Shown: positions 22,211 to 34,377, numbered from the stretch's first letter. The stretch: DNA of 64,000 nucleotides from Vandiemenella viatica (GCA_031002005.1 CM061921.1:124092597-124156596), one strand, 5' to 3'. Notes: generated from the sequence alone by a model not told the origin. Numbers and translations are program-made.

Positions 22211-23998
22211 AAAGTTCTGAAATGATATGCTCTGCAAAAAAACATTAGTACAAAGAATCGACTTAGATTCAAGTGAATAACATTACCGAATTACAATCAT
22301 GAAAAGTTTTCGTATTCAATTAGATATATTCGTGGCCGTATTTTTTCCCCGCTGTTCTGGCCTAGCATTCTTGGTTTAATAAAGCGAATTTTTAGTTCAC
22401 CTGTACATTGCTACATGTGGTGTAATAACTCTCTAAATTGATAATTTCACGATGATGAGAATGCAATTTATCCGAGATAAATATATCAATCCATTTAGGA
22501 GATACTAACGTATCATTATTATATGGTATTTTAAATGTGTGACGAGAAAAAAAACGCTTCGGCACGATTGCATACATCTCGTCTCAAGCGTCGAGACCCT
22601 TCAGATACAAAGGCAATAGACCCCATCCGAATGGGGATCGATACAATGCCTGGCTGACTGTAAATATATTTGATTAACTACCGATATTTACAATTATTCG
22701 GGCATATCACTGCATATCTGGAAAGAGTATATTTTTCAAGTAATAAGATGTTTTTAGTATTTTTGTACGATGAACGCTTGAGCAGAAATCGCATGTTATA
22801 TATTAGGTAAAAATTGGAGCCGTCTTTCATTATAGGAGCGCCGCTGCAGACAAAGAACTAGCGTTGAAAACAATGGCTGACTGGAGGCGAATATTTTTTA
22901 GTAACTACCGATCTTCACAATTTTTTCGGTCATATCACTGCATATCTGGAAAAAATATATTTTTACTAGTAAGGAGATGTTTTTAATATTTTTAAAAACA
23001 ATGGCTGGCTGAAGGCGAATATCTTTAAGTAACTACCGATATTAACAATTTTTTCGGCATCTCACTGCATTTGTGGAAAGAGTATATTTTTCCGAGTAAG
23101 GAGATGTTTTTAATATTTGTGTACAATGAACGCTTGAGCAGAAATCGCATGGTATATTTTAGGAAAAATTAAATTCTTCTTTAACTTAGACACGTGTGGC
23201 TGTTGATGATTCCTACCGTGTTTAAAAACATTAATTAATATCTTATGAAGGAATCATGATAGGAATTTGGTTTAAAACGTATTTTATGAACCGTTCAATG
23301 TAGAGTGTTAATTGCTATATTATATAAGTATATTTGTACTTTATTTCCATCCGTATATTGAGTCGCATTACTACTTACAGGAAAGCCAAACCGTCAAACA
23401 ATGATTTTTTTTCTTTCGTTTTGCAGGAGTGTTCGAGGTTAAACCTGTGTAGACCTGTCGTTAAAAGGAGGCAGCTGTTGCTTCATATAAGGTGGGGTGG
23501 GGAAGGCACGTGAAACTGAGGTTAGGGGGAGCAGGTGGTCGCTCATGTGGTCTGACAAAAGACGTGTTGCTGGAGTAGTGGAGGCTGAACCTGTTCAGAC
23601 ATGTCGATGAAACGAGGCAGCTGTCGCTTCATACATGGTGGAGTGGGGAAGGCAGGTGGTCGCTCAAGTGGCCTGACAAAAGAGCAATAGTAGGGGGGAG
23701 AACAATAAAACAATAGGCAGGCGACAGTTAGGTTAAGTGGCGTAATCAGTGACGCATGAATGCAACAAGTGGCCTTACAAATGAGCAATAGTAGGGGGGA
23801 GAACAATAGAACAATAGGCAGGTGACGGGTAGGTTAAGTGGCCTAATTAGTGACGCATGAGTGCACCCGAAGAGAAGTGAAACTGAGGGATGGGAGGGAG
23901 GGGTGGGAGGGGAGGGGAAGGGGGCGTGGTCAAGAACAATAGAACAATAGGCGGCATCCTTTGTGGTAGCACACTCTCAAATAAACACTACTAAAGTG

Positions 23999-24357
23999 CC
24001 CAGAAAGTGCAAACATACACTATTCAAAACTTATTACATCCCTATACTGACATATGCATTAGAAACATCTACCCTACCAGACCAGACAATAGTAAACTTC
24101 AATCCTCTGAAATGAAGTTTTTGTGTACTTTGCTTCTTAGGACACGTAAGGACAATGTAAGGAATGAAACCAATCGTGCATAGGCCGACAAAAACTTCAG
24201 TGTGGCTAAATTTATCCAACGTTCTCGCCTGAGGTGGTATAAACATGTTCAAATGATAGAGGAAGAAAGACTAGCAAAGGAATACTTTCCTATGAACAGC
24301 AAAAGGGAAACGATGTGTGGGAAGGCCCAATAACAAATGGATAGACCAAAGCAGGAA
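23999..24357 (+). pseudogene. LINE reverse transcriptase, right part (resumes after foldback element)
   Basis: Directly after the second AAAGTG the + strand reads 'CKHTLFKTYYIPILTYALETS', the region after the RT core that normally follows the 'VRKLLW' block left behind at 18800. Further on are frameshifted pieces equivalent to the LINE C-terminus ('FLGHVRT', 'RSRLRWYKHVQMIEEERLAKEYF'-like order). It confirms that 18345-18816 and 23999-24357 are one disrupted copy. Confidence 0.8.
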
Positions 24358-24600
24358 ATATCTTTCGAATTTGATAGTTTTCATGAACAGTTAGAACATT
24401 GTGTTTTTTTGGTAGGATCTTCGGGTCTATAATTATGTTTGTCGGGAAATGGTCACTGTCTAAGAGATTTTCTGCAAAATTTGAATGATTTTTATATTTA
24501 ATTGCTCGCAAGTGTTCCTTATTTCTTGTCTGGAATCGTCTTTTTGATTGACCAATAAACATTTTCTATATTCCTTTATCATCTTCCTGTGACGTTGGTA
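24290..24600 (-). pseudogene. GIY-YIG endonuclease fragment of a Penelope-like element
   Basis: The minus-strand frame opens 'MFIGQSKRRFQTRNKEHLRAI', which corresponds to the YIGxTxRxxxxRxxEH core of the GIY-YIG nuclease. It continues 'SNFAENLLDSDH' and 'LTVHENYQIRKIF', the normal downstream order in insect PLEs. The first strand (the GIY part) is displaced by a stop just upstream. The RT is not present. It abuts the end of the plus-strand LINE relic and overlaps it slightly at the assigned boundary. Confidence 0.65.
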
Positions 24601-26458
24601 TATACACTTCTATTAAAGTGTTTGGAGCAGGCTTAGTTTCTACCTTCGGGTAAATAATCCTGTCACTAAACTGTTCACAAAACTTTGGCGACCCCCTAGG
24701 TGTATAATAAAACTAAGTCAGTCATTTAAGAAACGACGTATTTAATTTTATTTTTATTTAGACTATTCTTTGCATCAGACGGGAAGGAGGGGTCAGTATT
24801 TATTCGTTCACAGCAATCAGTTGACCAAGATTAGACTAGTTTCACTGCGAGCGAGGATAAAACCGACTTCTCAAAAGATCTGCAGAGCCCTCCAAGTCTG
24901 CTGCAAGTGGCAGTGGCGGAAGCAAATAAAAAAAAAAAATAGACTGCATGGCGACAATTACCCGAAATATGGTAGAAAGAAGATATATACGGTTCAATTA
25001 AAAAATTATTTGGTTATTTGTGACTCAAAAATACACCCAGAGTTCGACAACATATTAAAAAAATAAACAAGAACAGCCTTCTCACTGTATTATAAGACAC
25101 ACAGCACTTGCTTTTGATTGCGAACGAGACCCACAGGCTCCAGCGAACAAACAACGTGGGTTTCATTTGAACTTATCGGCAAACATGTGAAATCCAATTT
25201 TCATTTACGAGTGCAATGTAGTTCTGGGGTCGCAGTAACGGGAGATATAACATTAGAAAAATATGACGTCATACCTATACTTTCACCGCTTGTGCTATGT
25301 ACACAGTAGAAAACAGCCTTGGTGTTAAGCACCCTGTGTACCCAGAATTTTGCGAATTGGAGAGTATTCATGGAGAATGTAGAATTACAATTAAAAGTGA
25401 CACACGAGCAGTATTTACAACATCTTTTGACTCATTCAGAGCCATAGGGAAGCTGTCAGACAGTTGAGTGAGTACGTTTTCTGCAGTATCATCTACTCTA
25501 CAGAGTTTGCGGACAAACTGCTTTTGGTAAATAAATTAGTTTTCACTGGACATATTTCTTCTGCTGCTGCAATCAAGTAATCTTAAATTAATTCACCGTC
25601 AGTAAGTGGTTTCCTTTGATTTGATATTGAATAAAACAACAGTTGTGGTTTAAGCTCGCGTGTTAGAGATTCATATTTTTTCTAACAGCAGGCTTCCTGT
25701 AAAATATGAAAATGTTCAGTGTCACACCGACGATTTATATTGTATTCTTTGAAGACTCCCGTTTCTTCTCCCCTAGTCATTTCCCTCTTCTAATGACCTC
25801 GACAAAGGCGTAATACCATAATATATATATAAAAAAATCTAAGATACTATAGTCATGAAGCACACTAACAACGCTATATTTCGTATCTCAGATCGCACTT
25901 ATCACTACCAATTCAAACTTTGAAGTTATCCAACTCTCGGATTTCTCCTGTATTTGTACCACGCGCCCTCGAAAGTATTCAAATATTCCAGACCAGCGAT
26001 TACCCAGCAGAAATTATCCAGAAATACTCGAGCTCTGCTAGTTGCTACAAGATAGCGTTGTATATTTCGACTAACCAAGTAATTCTCCCCAAAAGATTGC
26101 GCCGTGGTACTGTAGTGTATTTCTCCACTCTCCGCAATCCGTCACTACTAATCATAACAATTAGTAGCGCACATCGGTTATCCCTACCCCAATATAATAT
26201 CCTTGACACTTGACAGTACTAGGTAGCAACTGAAATTGCAAACGGTCTGTTGGAATGATGAGCTATCCAGGGCTTGGGCGCTGGGACTCAGGAATACGAC
26301 CGATTGCTTAAACATTGAACGCAATCTGGACGTTATTTCGGCATAGTGCGATAATGTCGCAAAAGAATGTGAATAACTAACAAAAAGAATCCGTTTGTCC
26401 AGTAGTACAATGTAAACAGTTCAGTTATTGACGTGTTGGTAATTCCCTGAAATATTTG
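24601..26458. other. No gene recognised; one SINE tail fragment
   Basis: Only weak open frames occur (up to 98 codons). A short SINE 3' fragment is visible near 25778-25815 ('CTTCTAATGACCTCGAC'). Nothing else supportable. Confidence 0.4.
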
Positions 26459-26671
26459 GTATTCGGGAGGACGCGGGTTCGAATCGCCGTCCGAGCATTC
26501 AGATTTGGGTTTTCCATGGTTTCCCCAAATCACTCCAGGCGAATGCCGGGATGCTTCATTCAAAAAGGCCATGGCCGAATTCCTTCCCATTCCTTGTCCC
26601 CAGTCCCATCCCGCCTCTAATGACCTTAGCTGTCGACGAGATGTAAAGCCTTAAGGAAAAAAAAAAAAAAC
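26459..26671 (+). mobile_element. tRNA-derived SINE, copy 5 (5'-truncated)
   Basis: Begins inside the tRNA head at 'ATTCGGGAGGACGCGGG', keeps the B-box 'GGTTCGAATCGCC' and a very good body ('GGTTTTCCATGGTTTCCCC', 'ATCACTCCAGGCGAATGCC'), then 'CGAGATGTAAAGCC' and an A15-type tail. The upstream A-box half is missing. Confidence 0.9.
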
Positions 26672-28370
26672 AGAAATATTTGGGTGTAACAGTACAAAGC
26701 AATATGAAATAGGATCTGCCAAACTCCCTATACCAACAACAATTTTGTGAATTGCAAGGTATAGATGTAGATTTTTTAATGATAGTGTTACCAACTGTAA
26801 GAGGCACTCAATGTTTTCTAGAATTAATAAGATAAGAAGTGCGAATACCCTCCGTTTCTCAACAATAAAATACGGATTTGTATTACGATAACATTCTATT
26901 TTGAAGCAATTGCGTCCAATATTGTGAATAGTTAAGTTAAACCAACGTTTAGCCGTAAAACAAACATAAACTGAATAGGTCTTAAAATTATGTCAAATAC
27001 ATATTTTTACTTCTGTATATGGTACATATTTTTTTATAAATGCAGTACGGTCTTTGTTCATTCTGAAAGACTCTTACTTCTAAACATAACGCAAATTATT
27101 AAGAGTCACGAACAACTATAACCGACATGTCTTCATCGGTGAGCCATTTGAACGGGTTTCTGATTAAATTACGATAATCATCAAGAATTTTACTAGCCAT
27201 TATCCCGATTTTCATACCTGTCAATACTTGTTATGTACTTTGAAAAAAAGTGCTATGAACACTAACTGTTTTAATCTCTTTCTCTTGTAGCGATGTTCAT
27301 TCATTTCGGTAATTAACCATATTTTACCATCGCATTTGAATAAAAGCTATTGGCTGGTTCATAAGTGGGCTACACACACATTACTGACCACCGCAACAGT
27401 GGAGAAAACTAGAACGAACAATTCATTATCATCGACAACTACTGAAAACATGCAGTTTGCATGTTGCAGCAGTATGTTTAACCATTTAAGAACGATTTCT
27501 AATCACTTCCTGGAGGTTTTCATTTTCAGACAAGTTAAATTACATAATATATATTTAGATAAGAAAACGAACATTTTGGTCAATTCAGTTCCTACTCTAA
27601 AATCCACCACTGATTTTTAAGCCTTATAATAGTCATGTGATTACTGATTGGAAGTTAAAAAATATATAATTGATTTTTGTTCAAAAAATTGTTGGTCACT
27701 TAAAAATTCAACTGTAGGATTAATTATTTCGTATCAGTCAGTCGCACAGTGAAGATCACTACAAACACTTTAACCACACCGCCAAGGTCAATTTATTCAT
27801 GTTTATTAGTACTTTTTAGTCATGTTGCAAGTTCTGAAAATGATAAACATGCCGCAATAAGTAAAAGCTATATAATGAAAATAATAGAAATAAGTTATTT
27901 TAAAAAATAGAAACAGAAAAATAATTCGAATCATTTACTTCTTCATCCGTCTAGTTTGCTGTTAGTGTATTTTCTTTTGCTTCTCCTACATCCAAACCCT
28001 TAATATAGAGTCCAGATCTGACGAATTAAATTCTCAGTTCTCAGCTGTAGGACGGATAGCAGGTGAAATCAGTTTCTAATCTTCAATTTGGCATAAAAAA
28101 CATTTCATGACAGACGCCTTCTCGCTTCAGCTTCCATCAGTGGGTAATCAATATCGGCTCCTCCAATTAAAACTCCTAGTTACTGTGTAAGAGCCAAAAG
28201 ACACACGACTTCTCGTCATTTCAACGCAATACATGAAATCGTAAAACTGAATGATTTGACTATCACTGAATCAGGTCCCATTAAAATTATCCAAAATTTT
28301 CTCTCTCTTTATTTTAAGAAACTCTATGGTCATTATAATACAAGCGTCATGCACGAAATGTTTGTTGCAG
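26672..28370. other. Probable intron sequence, nothing recognised
   Basis: Immediately upstream of the candidate exon at 28371. It has a pyrimidine-containing acceptor at its end (TGTTTGTTGCAG) and no motif-bearing frame. If the exon is real, this is part of its upstream (phase 1) intron. Confidence 0.4.
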
Positions 28371-28504
28371 ACGCGTACAAGCTGCCACAAGGCGTCTTCT
28401 TGTTCCTGGGCTACAGCGAGGCCGACGAAGCTCTCCTGCGACCCCACAGCAACCTCACCGTCACGGACGCTGTCGGATCATTGCAAGACCAGCTGGCAAA
28501 CAAG
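28371..28504 (+). CDS. Candidate host-gene exon A (unidentified protein)
   Basis: A GC-richer block of 134 bases stands out from AT-rich surroundings. It is preceded by the acceptor TTTGTTGCAG and followed by the donor AAG|GTAACG. It enters at codon position 2 (phase 1) and leaves in phase 0, giving 44 codons that start AYKLPQGVFLFLGYSEADEA and end LQDQLANK. The frame has two candidate N-glycosylation sequons across or near the join (NLT, and NKT when joined to exon B). I do not recognise the protein. Exons B and C on the same strand join in phase 0, which is the main support that the three belong together. Codon use and sequence complexity differ clearly from the transposon debris around it. 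Confidence 0.6.
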
Positions 28505-28511
28505 GTAACGG

Positions 28512-28953
28512 TGATTCCGCGGTCACTGTATGGATTATATTGGTTCTCTGGGTGGAGCCACGTTGATTTATTTAAACCTAATGTTTCAGGAACCGTGCTG
28601 TGGCTTTCATCAGAGGACTACTATGTCAACATTATATAATAGCAGAAAGCTGGCGCGCGTGCGCTAACCGTCCGCGATGACGACACGGACGTAGGTGGTT
28701 AACTGGGGTAGTACATCTTGGTTTGGGCACAACTGCTCAGGAAAGCCCAAGATGAACGACCCCATCCTACCTCCTATGCTGGGCGCGATGACGTCACCGC
28801 GTACGGTTAGCACGCTCGTTCGCTTCTTGCTACCATATAAGGCGATAGCGGCAACTCACAAAGCAGTCCTCTGATGAAAGCCACAGCACGATGGCAGAAA
28901 CGTTAGGTTGAAATAAATCGAGGTGGCTCCACCTAGAGAACAAAGAAAATACG
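28512..28953. mobile_element. Inverted-duplicated Penelope-like fragment at an exon-intron junction
   Basis: The 9-bp sequence AGGTAACGG occurs on both sides (28503-28511 and 28954-28962), a target duplication that includes the splice donor of exon A. Inside, the left part (28512-28650) is the inverse of the PLE 3' end and the right part (about 28735-28953) is the same end in forward orientation. The forward part has CTGATGA (28873-28879) and GAAAC downstream, and the inverted part has the complementary 'CTTTCATCAGAGGAC' box. It matches the PLE tail at 37.25-37.45 kb ('TATATAAGGCGATAGC', 'GAAAGCCACAGCAC'). Confidence 0.8.
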
Positions 28954-29120
28954 AGGTAACGGCTTTTATCACCAAAGCATAAAATTCTCATCTAAGACCA
29001 GAAGCAGTAGTAGGAAAGTAGGACTCCAAAACGTAAAATCTGAGTTGCTTACAAACTTTAACAGCCGTTTTACTCCTGTGAATAATATTGCGTCCTGGTC
29101 CCAGTTTATATATTGTACAG

Positions 29121-30885
29121 CAGTGTGATCCAAACCGCGGCCCACCTAATCATTTTTGTTGGCCCTTGCCGTTCATAGTGGGAAGAAAAATTGTTTATCC
29201 TTCCTACTGTTTTAAGTTTTTAAGTAATACTACTTTCTGTTTTTTTTAAGTTTACATCAGAAGCACCTTACAATCCTCATTTGCCATATTGAAGTTAGTT
29301 ATAATCATTTCACTCAGTGCTGCTATGAAGGAGGCACGTGGGTTGCCAGTGATTGGCTGCTGGTAGGTTCGCGATCGTTCATGTGCTGGGGAGGATTTTC
29401 TAGGGGGTTTCGTTTTCCCTATAAAACGGAGCGCAGGGTGGTTAGATTATGTGGTTTGTGACGAGAGAAGTCCTAGATATATAATACTACCAGAGATTAT
29501 GATCGTGGTTGTTACAAGAGCAGTATCTAAAATGGCTGAACTTAAGAAACGGCGTGTTGAAGATGAGAAACGTCAGTTGAAGTCAGTTACTTTTTTGTTG
29601 AACATAATGGAAAACCACAGTGTGTTATCTGTTTTCAAGTCTTAGGTGTTTCGAAAGAGCATAACGTGAGTAGACGCTATACCAAGGATATGCCAAAAGT
29701 TGCGTGAAACTCACTAGACAGGAGAATATCTTGCAAACATCAAACATTGCTGGTTTAAATGCATCGAATGAGATACATTTGGGGCTAGCTAAAAGTCGTT
29801 TGTGGATGGTGACCTCATTAAGAGATATGCTTTAAAAATGGCATCTTCATTTGGAGATTATAAGATGGTTAAAATGTTTGAAACAGTTTCCTTGTCTCAT
29901 CAGACAGTAAGTAGAAGAATTAATCACATGGGTGCTGAAGTTTCAGGTTCTCTGTGGCTCTAGATGAGAGCACACATATAGCGGACATCACCCAGCTCCT
30001 CATCTCTGGCTGAACAATAACCGAAGAATTTGAAATTCGTGAAGAAGTTTTGGAACTGAAACCAGCAAAAAAGGTACTGACCTAATCAACGCACTATATG
30101 ATGTCGTATCTAAATACGGAGGTTTTGTGGAGTGCTCCAGCATTGCAGCAGATGGCGCTAAATGAATGGTTGGCCATAAAACTGGGTTACTAGGACTGTA
30201 TAAGAAAAAGGCATGAAGTGTTTGTTTCTCCACTGCATTATCCATCAGGAGACTCAGTGAGACAATGAAAACTGTTGTAAATACTGTTAATTTAGTAATG
30301 GGAGGCAACAAAGGCCATAGACACAGAGCATTTATTGGATTTCTAGACAATTTGGAAGCTGAGTATAGTGACATTTCATTGTACTATGAAGAGCGATGGA
30401 TGATTGCTGGAAAATGCCTCCAACAGTTTTTTTGGTTAAGGAATGAAATTCTTGCATTTCTCAGAATTGAGAATTGAGCATTAATATAAAGAAGAACTGG
30501 AAGATATCCAGTTTTAAAATAACCTTGCTTTTCTGACAGATTTAACATCCCATCTAAATTCTTTAAACATGAAACTATAAGGCTGAAACAAAACATCGCC
30601 CATATTTATTGAAATCTTGAGGACTTTCACAAAAAACTTAGTGTAATGCAAATTGCACTGAAGGCAAATAATATGGCGCACTTCTCATATTGTCAGCAGA
30701 AAAGTAAAGTGACATAGATTTCAAGATATCAATAAAATATTCCAAGACAAATTCTAGGATTTTGACTCCGCCAACATCAGAAGTTGCACTGTGTAACAAC
30801 CTCATGGATACTGAAGTGAGTGAGGTGTCCTGCGACCTTTAAATCGAGATCCAGTCTACCAGACTAAAAGTGTGGAAACACCATT
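29121..30885 (+). pseudogene. hAT transposon relic (GTF2IRD2/ZBED-like transposase)
   Basis: Starts near 29121 with CAGTGTGATCCAAACC, a hAT-like terminal repeat. Plus-strand frames give the N-terminal 'MAELKKRRVEDEKRQLK' (29530), 'SVALDESTHIAD' (29955; the D-E-S-T motif with the first catalytic acid), 'KYGGFVECSSIAADGAK' (30112), and 'VNTVNLVMGGNKGHRHRAF' followed by 'ERWMIAGKCLQQFFWLRNEI' (30270-30450). This order is that of hAT transposases related to GTF2IRD2. Many stops separate the blocks. It ends where the LTR element begins at about 30888, so the C-terminal dimerisation region is lost or displaced. Confidence 0.75.
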
Positions 30886-30887
30886 TT

Positions 30888-31478
30888 ACCTACGTTTGAC
30901 ATTAATATATCTTTATTACAAAATTATTCTTCATCAAATATTATTAGCAATAGTATGACACAATTAAACGCACATCATGAAATCCGACAATTGGTTCATT
31001 TTACATCAGTTCTCAGAGATTAGATATGTCCCTTCATTAGCTCAGTGGAGCAATGAGAAGCTGGGTTGATCGATACGATAGCAATTTGCGGTTATCACCA
31101 TATCAGCAGAGTTACCATTTAGCCACCCGACGTGATGGTTCCATTTTCTGTTGGCCGTCGGAGACCCACGTCCACTCTGATAACGACATGGAACACAAGA
31201 ACCACCACAGATCTCACCGCCGTTAATCGCCGTACATCCCAGCGGGCCACACACTACCACACAGCTCGTAATCCAATACTCTTTCCCCCATCGCGTCGTC
31301 CTAGTGACCACGCTATGTTACTTTACTGAGATTTACCCTGCCCAAAGTCATATTCCGGAACGCAGCCGGACAGTTACCGTTACCTTTTCTCCGCACCGTC
31401 CACCTGTGCGAGCTACATTGCGAGGGTCCAGCTCTTTGCAAATATTTTCCATGTAGTGTAGCAATACACTACATAACA
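30888..31478 (-). repeat. Probable 3' LTR of a minus-strand retrotransposon
   Basis: On the minus strand the segment begins TGTTATGTAGTG right after a purine run (GGGAAAGATGGGG, 31479-31491), which looks like a polypurine tract at an LTR boundary. About 30888-31310 is repeated in direct orientation at 33972-34370. The far end does not finish with a clean CA, so the outer border is approximate. The open frames at 31042-31329 are LTR sequence. Confidence 0.5.
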
Positions 31479-32254
31479 CCCCATCTTTCCCATTTATCAA
31501 GGTGCGGAGTTAATCTTGATAATTTAGTCATTTAACCCCCCTGTTTGTAATACGTACTCTACATTGCACTATAGTTCAACGTACAATTTTTCTTTTAACA
31601 CACTATTTCCATCAATCTTATTGATTTCTTGAACATACTCGTAATATTCACAATTACAATAAGTTAACTAACAGTTTGACGTTGTCCAAAGCACCAACCA
31701 ATTCCCTTAAATGCCAAAAGGAATCAAACAAAAACCCACAATACTGATACACAGCGATTGCATCAGCTCATGCTGCCGAACGTGTTCAGCCTTTCGATCA
31801 TCTCAAACATACAAGTTGTACATGTTACAAACATACACCCATATAACAACACATATTCTGTTACAATGAAAAAGAGGGTCTAGCGGTATAAGACAGTGAA
31901 AAGTGCCCCTGCCCCCTCCCGTTCATGGGGCATACCAGTTCATAGATGTTAGTTAGCATAGCCTTCGAACAGATTTTTATTTCAGTGCCGCCACTCTAGG
32001 GAGCGCTACGGAGGTGAATGTGCCATTGGGGCCTAAATGCATAACTCGGGAAATCAATACGGGAAAATTCTGAAAAAAATCAGGGACGTGAACATTGCTA
32101 CAGAAAATATCTACTATTTTTGTGGAATTTTTGGCGCATTTTACAATGTTTTATCGCAATTTGTTTATATCGAGTTCCTAGTAAACAAAGTCATTTCCTT
32201 GAGTGACAACGTTTAGTTTTTTACTGTAGAATCATCTATGGGCACTATATCTAT

Positions 32255-32673
32255 GGTTCAGATTTCAGACCTGTCCGAGTGGTGCAACACTTTTTGGCTA
32301 CGTTTTCGCTGTGCTTGATTCCAAGTGCAATTGAACATCGTGCAACCCCTTACATTTTTCGGCAACCTGCTCCATTTCTTGCCGCACATTTTGTATTTCT
32401 GCTTTGACAACACTCCACATTTATACAAATTTTTCATTAGTTTCAGTACGAAAATCCGATAATTTAGCTTCAAGTCTTTCATTAATTTGACTTTGATTAA
32501 CTTCCGAATTCCCGGGAAGTTTGAAATTGCGTATTTATATCTGTCCTTACTGACTTAATTTGTGATGTTAGTTTTTGCGAACATTTGTTGTAAAACATTT
32601 GAATCTACCCGAAAGACTGGCGAACTAGTTTAGCTATCAATTGTCCGTTCCGTTTGAACGCTTGATCCGGCAT
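32255..32673 (-). pseudogene. Retrotransposon Gag N-terminal fragment (coiled coil)
   Basis: Minus strand from an ATG at 32673 reads 'MPDQAFKRNGQLIAKLVRQ'. After a stop and one or more frame changes it continues 'SQIKSVRTDINTQFQT', 'QINERLEAKLSDFRTETNEK' and 'VVKAEIQNVRQEMEQVAEK', then 'LHDVQLHLES'. These are heptad-rich Gag sequences of the sort found in insect Ty3/gypsy-like elements. The nucleic-acid-binding knuckle, protease and RT are absent; only about 780 bases lie between here and the 3' LTR, so the pol region has been deleted. Confidence 0.6.
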
Positions 32674-33971
32674 ATTTGAATCTTCCACCTAGCAATTCCA
32701 CATTTCTGATTAATTTCGCTTTCCTTTGAATCAGCTATCACTTTTCCTGATCACAAATACCAATAAAGTCTATTGCGACACCATATCTCCCACAACGTTT
32801 TATGAACTTCACGTTTTCACCAAAGATATAATAAATCAACGCCGTAATCCCAAATATAATTCTCAGGAACTACATAGAAAAAATGAAAAAAATAGCATAG
32901 ATCTGCACAGCTTGCACCTGTAATATGATATTAAACATACAAGTTCACATGCACATTACATGTTATACTATGTTCGCTCTCATCTGGCGCGTCAATGTCA
33001 TATGCCCCTCGCCCCGTTCCTCACCTCACCGCCCTCCAGTTGCCTTCCCCTCCGAGCAGACCGCTTCCTACAGACATTGTCGTTGGTCGCAGTATTGTCG
33101 TGTTTATTCCAATACACCGTTATAAAACGCTGTAAGTGAAATGGCGTCAGTCAAAAACAATTATTTTTGAAGTGTAAAAATTTTTTTAAGACGCTAGAAT
33201 ACTCTGAAGAGAAAGTTAAAATTCTTTTTAGGGAACCACAAAAATTGACGCAGAGGTGCGTGGCGTATCGTTACGAACAGTGCAGCGAGTACTTAAACAA
33301 CGTGTTTCGAGAGTTAACTTCCACTGGGAAACACATCTAAAAACTGGATTTAATCCTCGAAATGTCTTGCGTGACTTTTAAAAATAATGACTGGAAGCAG
33401 TAAATTTTATTCATTGATATGTAAATAATTTATAACTTTATTAACATCTGAAATTGTAGTTGGTAAACACGCAATTTCTATGACATGCGATTCACTCATT
33501 TCCGTCGCAATAGATAGTTCGATTTTACTGAAGAAATCATCAAATTAGAAGTAACATATCATACCTCATACCTTATGATGATGTTTGCGCATGCGCAGCA
33601 GCTGTTTCCCCTTCGCCTGTAGGGGTTGGGGCAGCGGAGTGGGGATAGATTTAGTGGCCTTGACCCGCCTTTTCTGTCTGAACATAGTATACAACAGATA
33701 GCCACTCTCCTCTCGAAGTCCTTGCTCCAAAGTTGAATGCAATACAATACAAGAAAACATAAGAAAATTGATCCACCACAAATGTATCGTATTGAATTTT
33801 TTTATTATTATTATTATTTTAAATTTCTTGGGCCACAAGTTGGAAAGCACCAAATGAGGTGTACAAATATTGCTTTTTGTTCTCATAAATTATCAATAAA
33901 AATATTATTAATGATTGAAATTACTGATATAAGGAATCTGGGATGTTGCTTCACATATTAACAACACCGCT
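32674..33971. other. Leader region of the LTR element, unassigned
   Basis: Between the candidate 5' LTR and Gag. Near 33230-33350 the + strand reads 'VRGVSLRTVQRVLKQ', reminiscent of a transposase helix-turn-helix, but it is too short to call. No tRNA primer-binding site could be confirmed next to the LTR. Confidence 0.3.
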
Positions 33972-34377
33972 ATACCTACGTTTGACATTAATATATCTTT
34001 ATTACAAAATTATTTTTGATCATATGTTACTAACAATAGTATGACACAATTAAACAAACAACTTGAAATCCGACAATGGGTTAATTTTACATCAGGGTTT
34101 CTATACGTCCGTTCATTAAGCTCAGCGGGGCAATGAGTTTTGCTCTAGGACGACACTGGGTTGATCAATGCGATAACAATTTGCGGTGATCACCATATCA
34201 GCGGGAGGCACCAAGTCTGCTGTCCGCAGCCGTCCGACGCGATGGTTCCATTTCCTGCTGGCCATCGGAGACCCACGATCGACATTGAACACAAGAACCA
34301 CCACAGACCGCACCGCCGTACATCTCGTTCTCCAGGCTGGCCACGCACTCACCTCTCTGCGCCTCCGTGCTATGTGA
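33972..34377 (-). repeat. Second copy of the 30.9-kb LTR-like repeat
   Basis: Direct repeat of 30888-31310. Shared blocks include 'TACCTACGTTTGACATTAAT', 'AATAGTATGACACAATTAAAC', 'GGGTTGATC', 'CAATTTGCGG' and 'CACAAGAACCACCACAGA'. As the copy nearest the start of Gag on the minus strand it would be the 5' LTR, but similarity is lost before an LTR start is reached. The overlapping frames 34122-34439 are repeat read-through. Confidence 0.55.

Larger units (their letters stand above)
18817..23992. mobile_element. Foldback-type element with long inverted arms and 6-bp target duplication
   Basis: It starts AGTAGTGTGTATTTGAGAG and ends CTCTCAAATAAACACTACT. The arms (about 18817-20974 and 22211-23992) are inverted copies of each other over roughly 1.7 kb once the nested MITE is removed. 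AAAGTG flanks both ends (18811-18816 and 23993-23998), a 6-bp target duplication within the LINE. The outer arm contains about 140-bp tandem repeats and the inner arm contains other tandem repeats. A 1.24-kb unique centre separates the arms. Architecture resembles Drosophila FB/Galileo foldback elements, but the TSD size and termini do not match any superfamily I can name, and no transposase frame is visible in the centre. Confidence 0.85.

Noticed and set aside
29977..30374. 124-codon minus-strand frame
   Set aside because: Antisense of the hAT transposase blocks on the plus strand.
33230..33350. Helix-turn-helix-like peptide on the plus strand
   Set aside because: Too short and unsupported by terminal repeats or neighbouring transposase blocks.
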